Source of the DNA: Leucogyrophana mollusca
Taxonomy: Eukaryota; Basidiomycota; Agaricomycetes; Boletales
Assembly (NCBI GenBank): GCA_021014945.1
Contig: MU266388.1
Location: forward strand, 62,001 to 126,000
Direction of reading: 5' to 3'
Length of the DNA stretch: 64,000 nt
The position numbers and the translations under genes were made by a program. This document shows, piece by piece, positions 58,861 to 64,000 of the stretch. Every line of letters begins with the position of its first letter. The stretch's first letter is position 1. The notes beneath the pieces were generated by a model. The model had not been told where the DNA came from. It did not search any database and saw nothing but the letters and a program-made list of their open reading frames with translations.

Positions 58861-61062
58861 TCAAGCCCCACGTTCGAGCAAGCTTAGAGCACTTTCTGAT
58901 CGAGGCCTTATCTTCACTGTATATGGTCGGGGATGACTTCAACAAAAGACTCAGCCCACCGTTTGCTGATCGATGACGGGACAAAAAGAGAAAACGCACC
59001 TAATTGTTCCACTTGACCACTCGTAATCCCCAACGATTGGCCTCCCAGAATCGTCGCGAGGGTCGCTAATATCACAGGTTGCTAGGATCGTGGCGATAGC
59101 GACATACAAGGATGCTTCGGCATAGTGAATACCTGGACACGACCTGGCTCGGGGATTGTCACAGTGCTAGAATAGTAGCATCAAAAGCACATACCGCCTC
59201 CCAAATCCAAACGCATATTTTACCGTTTTAATCGCCTTCTCAGCTGTGGCACCTGTCAAAAATCGTCCGGGATCGAAGGACTCGGGGTCGGGAAAGATGT
59301 CTTTGTTATGCAAGATAGACCTACATAGTCAACTTAGAGAATGGAAAGTGTACACATAGAAACCAAATATCGTACCAGACGTTGACCACGACAAGAGAAC
59401 CTGATGTGAACGTCCATCCACGATACTCGTCGTCTTGAGTGAGGAGATGCGGGATTGCTATTGGTGGGACTCATGAGACTACGGGTGGATCCGGTGATGT
59501 AGTTTGGCATACCTAAGGGTGCAACAGGATGCCAACGTAATGTTTCTTTCATGATTGCATCCACGAAAGGTGTGTTGCTGCGATCCGCGATATTTGCAAG
59601 CCGTTCACATCCTATGACGGCGTCAATTTCTTCTTGGCCACGGCGCTGTGACTCAGGGGACAGAGCCATCGCAAGCAGGAAGGTAAGAATCGCGGAAACG
59701 GTCTTCAGGAAATGCGAGGCTCAGAATCTGAATAGCGCAAGCGATCGAGAACTCACAGTGTCAGCGCCACCTGGAATGAAACGATGGTTATGTCCTGGTC
59801 GAGATATGACAAACGGGGCACGTACCGCCAAATATAGAACCTGCTGCCCATATTGCGATGTCTTCCTCCTCATTTGTGAGATCTTCCCGAGACTGGCTTA
59901 GTACACTCGAGACAAAATTCAAGCTCTGCCCGGAGTCTGAGCCTTGGTTGTTTTTGGCCCAGAAGTATGGTTCTTTGACGACATTATCGTTCATCTGCCT
60001 CCACTTTCGGGCGGTCCTTTTGAACCCCATTCCAGGGAGCCACTCGGGTAAATGCATCACTCAAGCGAAAGCAGTGTCAGCGGAGAGCGGACACGCTTAA
60101 TAAAATGACTTACAGGCGGGAAATATATCAACCATCCACCGCCCTGGTGTTGCAGCTGAAGAGAAACTGGTCATGACATCTTCGGCGGCCAGAAGCCATT
60201 TATCATCCTTGGGCGCGGTGGTGTAACCGTAGGTGCTTTTCATTATGGTGAAGCCAGCGAACCTATCGGTCGGCCTCAGTTCAACGGGCTGAGGATGTTG
60301 GATCGTTAAAACTCACTGCCTGGCAGAGACTACCAGTTCACGTAGCATGTCGGAAGCCCTAATCGCACCGAGTGCGAGTTCACGACTTCCGTCTTGATAA
60401 ACGGCCTGGTAACGCTGTACCATGTTCACGCTAAGTTCACGTTGCATACTCTTCCGCAACTCGCGAAAGCGTGAGCCATAAGTCGCAAGCGCGACAGCTT
60501 GCGTGTAGCCAGTGCTGCGCTCAAGTTAGACACGTGTTTAGTAGAGACCAAATCACATACAGGTCTCCTGCCATGGGCTAATCGCCGAGTGAGTACATGT
60601 CTATTAGACTAATTGTTATCAACTTACTAGTCGTGGCCGACCAGAATAAATTGCCCCTCGCCCTTCTAACAAATCGGTCGCGGCCTCAAGCGAGTCGACG
60701 ACAATGATTGATTGCCCAAGGAGCTCGAGGTACACGACGTCTCCTGAAAGGGGGGGTAAATTGCTTGTCGGTCTCGATCAGAACTCGTGCGACACAGAGT
60801 ATCCAGAGACAAATAGAACTCTGTGACGCAGGAAACATCCTGGCATGTAAAACTACACACCATATTCCTCTGCCCACTTCTGGTACGTTAACCACTCTTT
60901 CTCCTTCGGCATTTGGGCGATGTTACCAAGAATAAAGGTACGCTGTGGGCCGGGTGGAAGTTTGCGCATATGGCGCGTTCGAATACGCTTGGAAAGGTAT
61001 AGAGCGCCGAGTGCAATACAGATTGAGCTCACCACACCAACACTGGATCCGAAAGAAGTCAT
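58861..61062 (-). CDS. cytochrome P450 monooxygenase (P450-1)
   Basis: Haem-thiolate monooxygenase anchored in the ER. Start at 61062; first exon 60861-61062; stop at 58861-58863. The N-terminus has one membrane segment (VGVVSSICIALGALYLS) and the proline-rich hinge KLPPGPQRTFILGN. Further signatures after splicing: I-helix GGADTTVSAILTFLLAMALS, K-helix ExxR in KETLRWHPVAPLG, the SFDPGRFL segment and the haem loop FGFGRRSCPGIHYAEASLY, fully canonical. Many short introns interrupt it; the two I-helix halves are split by an intron. The layout resembles basidiomycete P450s annotated as O-methylsterigmatocystin oxidoreductase-like, a name that does not establish the substrate. Confidence 0.92.
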
Positions 61063-61784
61063 ATCGGAAAGAAAGTCTCGTTCGAGATAACGAAATGGAG
61101 TTCAAGAGTCCGTCGAGAGTGATACAACAGTCCGAGAGGTATACAAGCAACTTGTGGCACTTAAGGCTGCAACATCCGGGTCGAGTTCAGAAAACCGCAT
61201 CTTGCCGGTCCCGGCGTCAAATCCAGGAGTGAAGGCTGGGTAACATGTGGTCAGTCACCCAACGTGTGGAAATGAATGTCGAGTGATGCCTGGTGTGCAC
61301 TGTGCACACAGGTTTACGTTACGACCGCCGCGGCGTTCCCGAGCCCTGACAGCTATACTTGGATACCAGACCGGGATACCAGGGATTCAGGTCAGGCCAT
61401 AGTATCAACACTGGCATCTGATCTGTGGGAGGCGAACAAAGATGGAAGATGGATCAGAAAACGAACTGATGTTTTACCAATAGCAGACAATATAATGAAC
61501 GCCAACTCTGGCGGCCGCATCTGTGATGCGCAGGAACCGGGCACACCTTGATTTCATCTTGGTTGATAACTTGCTGGGGAACCATTTTTGGACCATAACG
61601 CGCTGAAATCAAATCGGAGGCCAAAATAACCACAGCTCTCGATCCAATTTGGATATCAACCTCGATCGTGACCGCGATGCACGGGTCACATATTATACTC
61701 GAGTTTGTAAAGCTGTTTGCGCAGTATATCAGCATATTCCGAATCTGAGCCCACGCGAAGATACCCCGAAGGTTCCAAATCTCA
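61063..61784. promoter_or_regulatory. divergent region between two P450 genes
   Basis: About 0.72 kb separates the start of P450-1 (-) from the proposed start of P450-2 (+). It may hold shared regulatory sites. Open frames here (61276-61551 +, 61454-61906 -) show no family motif. Confidence 0.45.
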
Positions 61785-63845
61785 ATGTTATCAACTGGTA
61801 CCATCCCGTGTACAGCTAGTCTTGCCGGTGTTGTGAGTGCTAGCACTCGCCTGCTTGTACGATTAGCGAACTCATAATCACATAGCTCTCCTGGGTCTTC
61901 CTTCATTTTCAGAAGATCCGAGGAGACATAGCATTAGCCCTAGAGACTTTAATCTTCGTCGCGATCTACTTGGTCAATCACGCGGCCGGCCACTCCAATC
62001 CTCTTCGACGCGCTCTCGGATTTCTGGTCATCCATGCCTTGACTTTGGTGTCCGTAACGGTCACGTATCGTTTATCTCCATTCCACCCGCTAGCTCGCTT
62101 TCCTGGCCCACTCATCAACAAGGTCACAAGTTTGAAGCTCGCCCACATCGTATTTTCTGGCCGAAGACATCTTATTATCCAAAGCCTTCATCAAAAATAT
62201 GGCAAATTTGTGCGAATTGGTACGACCTTGTTCTCTCCAATATTTCTCTGCCCACTTACCTTTGCAACTGGACTAGCTCCGAACAACGTGTCCATAAACT
62301 CTCGAGCTGCGGTAGCACCGATATACAGCAGCTCCATCGCCATGGATAAGAGTGACGCATATTCAATCCGACAATTACCTGGCGATGGTCTTTTCTTCAT
62401 GCTCCCCCGCGTTGCCCATGGTCATAGAAGAGATATGTGGGCCAAGGGCTTCACTAATTCTGCGTGAATTTTCTCCTAACGCCCTTCCCTTCCCATGTCT
62501 GATTTCTATTATGGCAGCCTTGAATTATATCAGCCAATCTTAGAGCGCCGCACCATGGACCTGGTTGAGTGTATGAAACGAAGGACGAACGAAAATGGCG
62601 TTGTGAATCTTTCTCGTTGCATTGAGCATTGGTCCTACGATGTTATGGTGAGACCACGAATTCCATGTCTATTACTGACCTTTCGCTAACAAACGCGCGA
62701 GGTAGGGTGACATCGTTTTTGGCGAAGAAAGCGGCCTCGAGTTAATGCGCGACGGTGATCCTTCTGGCTATGTGAAGGGAGGTGAACAAGCGACCATTGC
62801 GTTCGACTGGTACTGTTAAAACCCGTACCTCTATCTTCTGAAGCTCACTGGATCCTAGTCTGGGCGAAGTCCCGTGGTTGTTCGAAATCCTTTGGTACCT
62901 TCCAGTGACAGGTGCCATCCGTAGCCTACAAGACCTCGCTTCCCAGTTGTTGAAGCAGCGGAAACTCGTCGCAAGTGCAGACGGAGATGATATAGCGTCT
63001 CATCTTGTAGGTGTCTCTTCTCTCTCCCTTATCATTATCTTTATCGTGGACAGCTCGGCGTCTCCGGATCAACTGGGAGGAACCTGACATTCGATGAACT
63101 GACGATGGACGCGATATTTGCTATTCAGGCGGGTAAGTCGAATTCAACTTGTTCAGAGCGGCATCAACTCACGTCCTCGCAGGCTCGGACACATCCGCCA
63201 ATGTCCTGCAATACACCTTCTTCTTCATCATCTCACACCCTGAAGTCTTTAAGAAACTCCAAGATGAACTCGATCAAGCCTTCCCAAACCACGAAATGCC
63301 GCTCGACTTTGCCGTGATGGCGAATCTTCCCTACCTCAACGCCGTGGTCTACGAGTCGTTGCGACTGGGGACCCCACTGTCGGGCCTTCCCCGTATCACC
63401 CCTTCTGAAGGCGCAATGCTGGACGGCGAATTCATTCCCGGTAATACGGTCGTCTCTGTGCCTGCGTACACACAACAGTTAGATCCATCCAATTTCTGGC
63501 CCAGAACGCGCGAATTTGTCCCAGAAAGATGGCTTCCAGGAGGCCTTGGCGCTGACTCGCGCACAGAACCTTCAGCTATCATGTCGTTCTCATTTGGTGA
63601 GCGCTGAAAACGGGCACGTTCAAGCAGTCCACAGTAATGACTAGTTAACAGGTCCTTTCGGCTGTCTCGGTCGCACGCTCGCCATCCAAGAATTGCGAAT
63701 TGTGGTGGCCCGCTTGAGCCTTTGTTTCGACATATACTCCCCGGATGGATTCGATGCCAAAGAATACCATTCGCGCATACGTAACATCAGAACGACTCTG
63801 TTCCCTGAGCCTCTGGGGGTTATTGCGCGGCAGAGATTGGGATAA
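61785..63845 (+). CDS. cytochrome P450 monooxygenase (P450-2)
   Basis: Second P450, of a different family from P450-1. Proposed first exon 61785-61856 (MLSTGTIPCTASLAGVVSAS), then 61913-62219, 62277-62463, 62518-62647 and further exons to the stop at 63843-63845. The membrane anchor is ALALETLIFVAIYLV plus a second hydrophobic stretch, followed by SPFHPLARFPGPLINK. Signatures: I-helix AIQAGSDTSANVLQYTFF, ExxR in VVYESLRLG, FVPERWLPGG and the Cys loop SFSFGPFGCLGRTLAIQEL. In the Cys loop the residue two before Cys, usually Arg, His, Lys, Pro or Thr, is Phe. The first exon is less certain than the rest; the intron of 56 nt fits the local norm. Confidence 0.9.
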
Positions 63846-64000
63846 GCTCGTATGTATACCTTGTATATCTAGTGAAGCGTTGTCAACGTTGTAGAACCCA
63901 AAGGGGTGTTCAAAGAAACTGAAGTACGCTGGACTGTCATTCGGGCTGCATTGTAACACACCCCTGTCAGGGTCGCACAGGGGCAGTGGTGCAGATGCTG
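63846..64000. other. 3' flank of P450-2, window edge
   Basis: 155 bp with no recognised feature. Confidence 0.3.

Overview
The window reads as nuclear DNA of a filamentous basidiomycete, most likely an Agaricomycete. Genes are dense, lie on both strands, and are cut by many short introns (mostly 50-65 nt). The gene content fits this: a DUF6534 membrane protein, a DUF2855 protein, P450s, a GH27 alpha-galactosidase, a fungal NUM1/ApsA-type PH protein and a hydantoinase-DUF917 fusion. All gene models were made by reading exons, splice sites and reading phase by eye. Family calls rest on recalled family sequence, with no database search.

Layout. 1-7.0 kb: 5' part of a GH27 alpha-galactosidase (-, runs off the left edge), Sm D1 (+), mitochondrial AsnRS (+), and a winged-helix-like/coiled-coil protein (+). 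8.1-15.7 kb: two TUP1-like WD40 genes (-) with nearly the same exon plan, flanking VPS29 (-), MDM35 (+) and a DNAJC17/Cwf23-type J-protein (+). 16.9-23.5 kb: a SEC24-related COPII coat gene (SFB3/LST1 type, -), RPC19 (-) and an unrecognised small gene (+). 25.7-34.4 kb: YVH1 phosphatase (+) and a 1662-residue NUM1/ApsA-like cortical anchor (+). 35.2-42.7 kb: a 20-exon hydantoinase/oxoprolinase-DUF917 fusion (+) converging on a 14-TM MFS transporter (-). 42.7-47.9 kb: a gene-poor block with G-rich tracts. 47.9-52.8 kb: a DUF2855 protein (+) and a 947-residue coiled-coil protein (-). 55.3-64 kb: a DUF6534 membrane protein (-) and two divergently transcribed cytochrome P450 genes.

Most genes are single-copy housekeeping functions: splicing, mitochondrial translation, retromer, COPII, RNA polymerase I/III, ribosome maturation and nuclear positioning. 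The accessory content lies mainly in the right half: transporter, hydantoinase, DUF2855, DUF6534 and P450s. No rRNA, tRNA, CRISPR, intact transposon or virus-derived gene was recognised.

The most notable observations are: several very small exons (13-20 nt) that must be used to keep conserved motifs in frame; three introns that appear to use GC-AG splice sites; the pair of TUP1-like proteins that lack the N-terminal tetramerisation region; an array of TQT-like motifs in the NUM1-like dynein-anchor homologue; a P450 with an atypical haem-loop; and a 16-bp perfect inverted repeat upstream of one TUP1-like gene.
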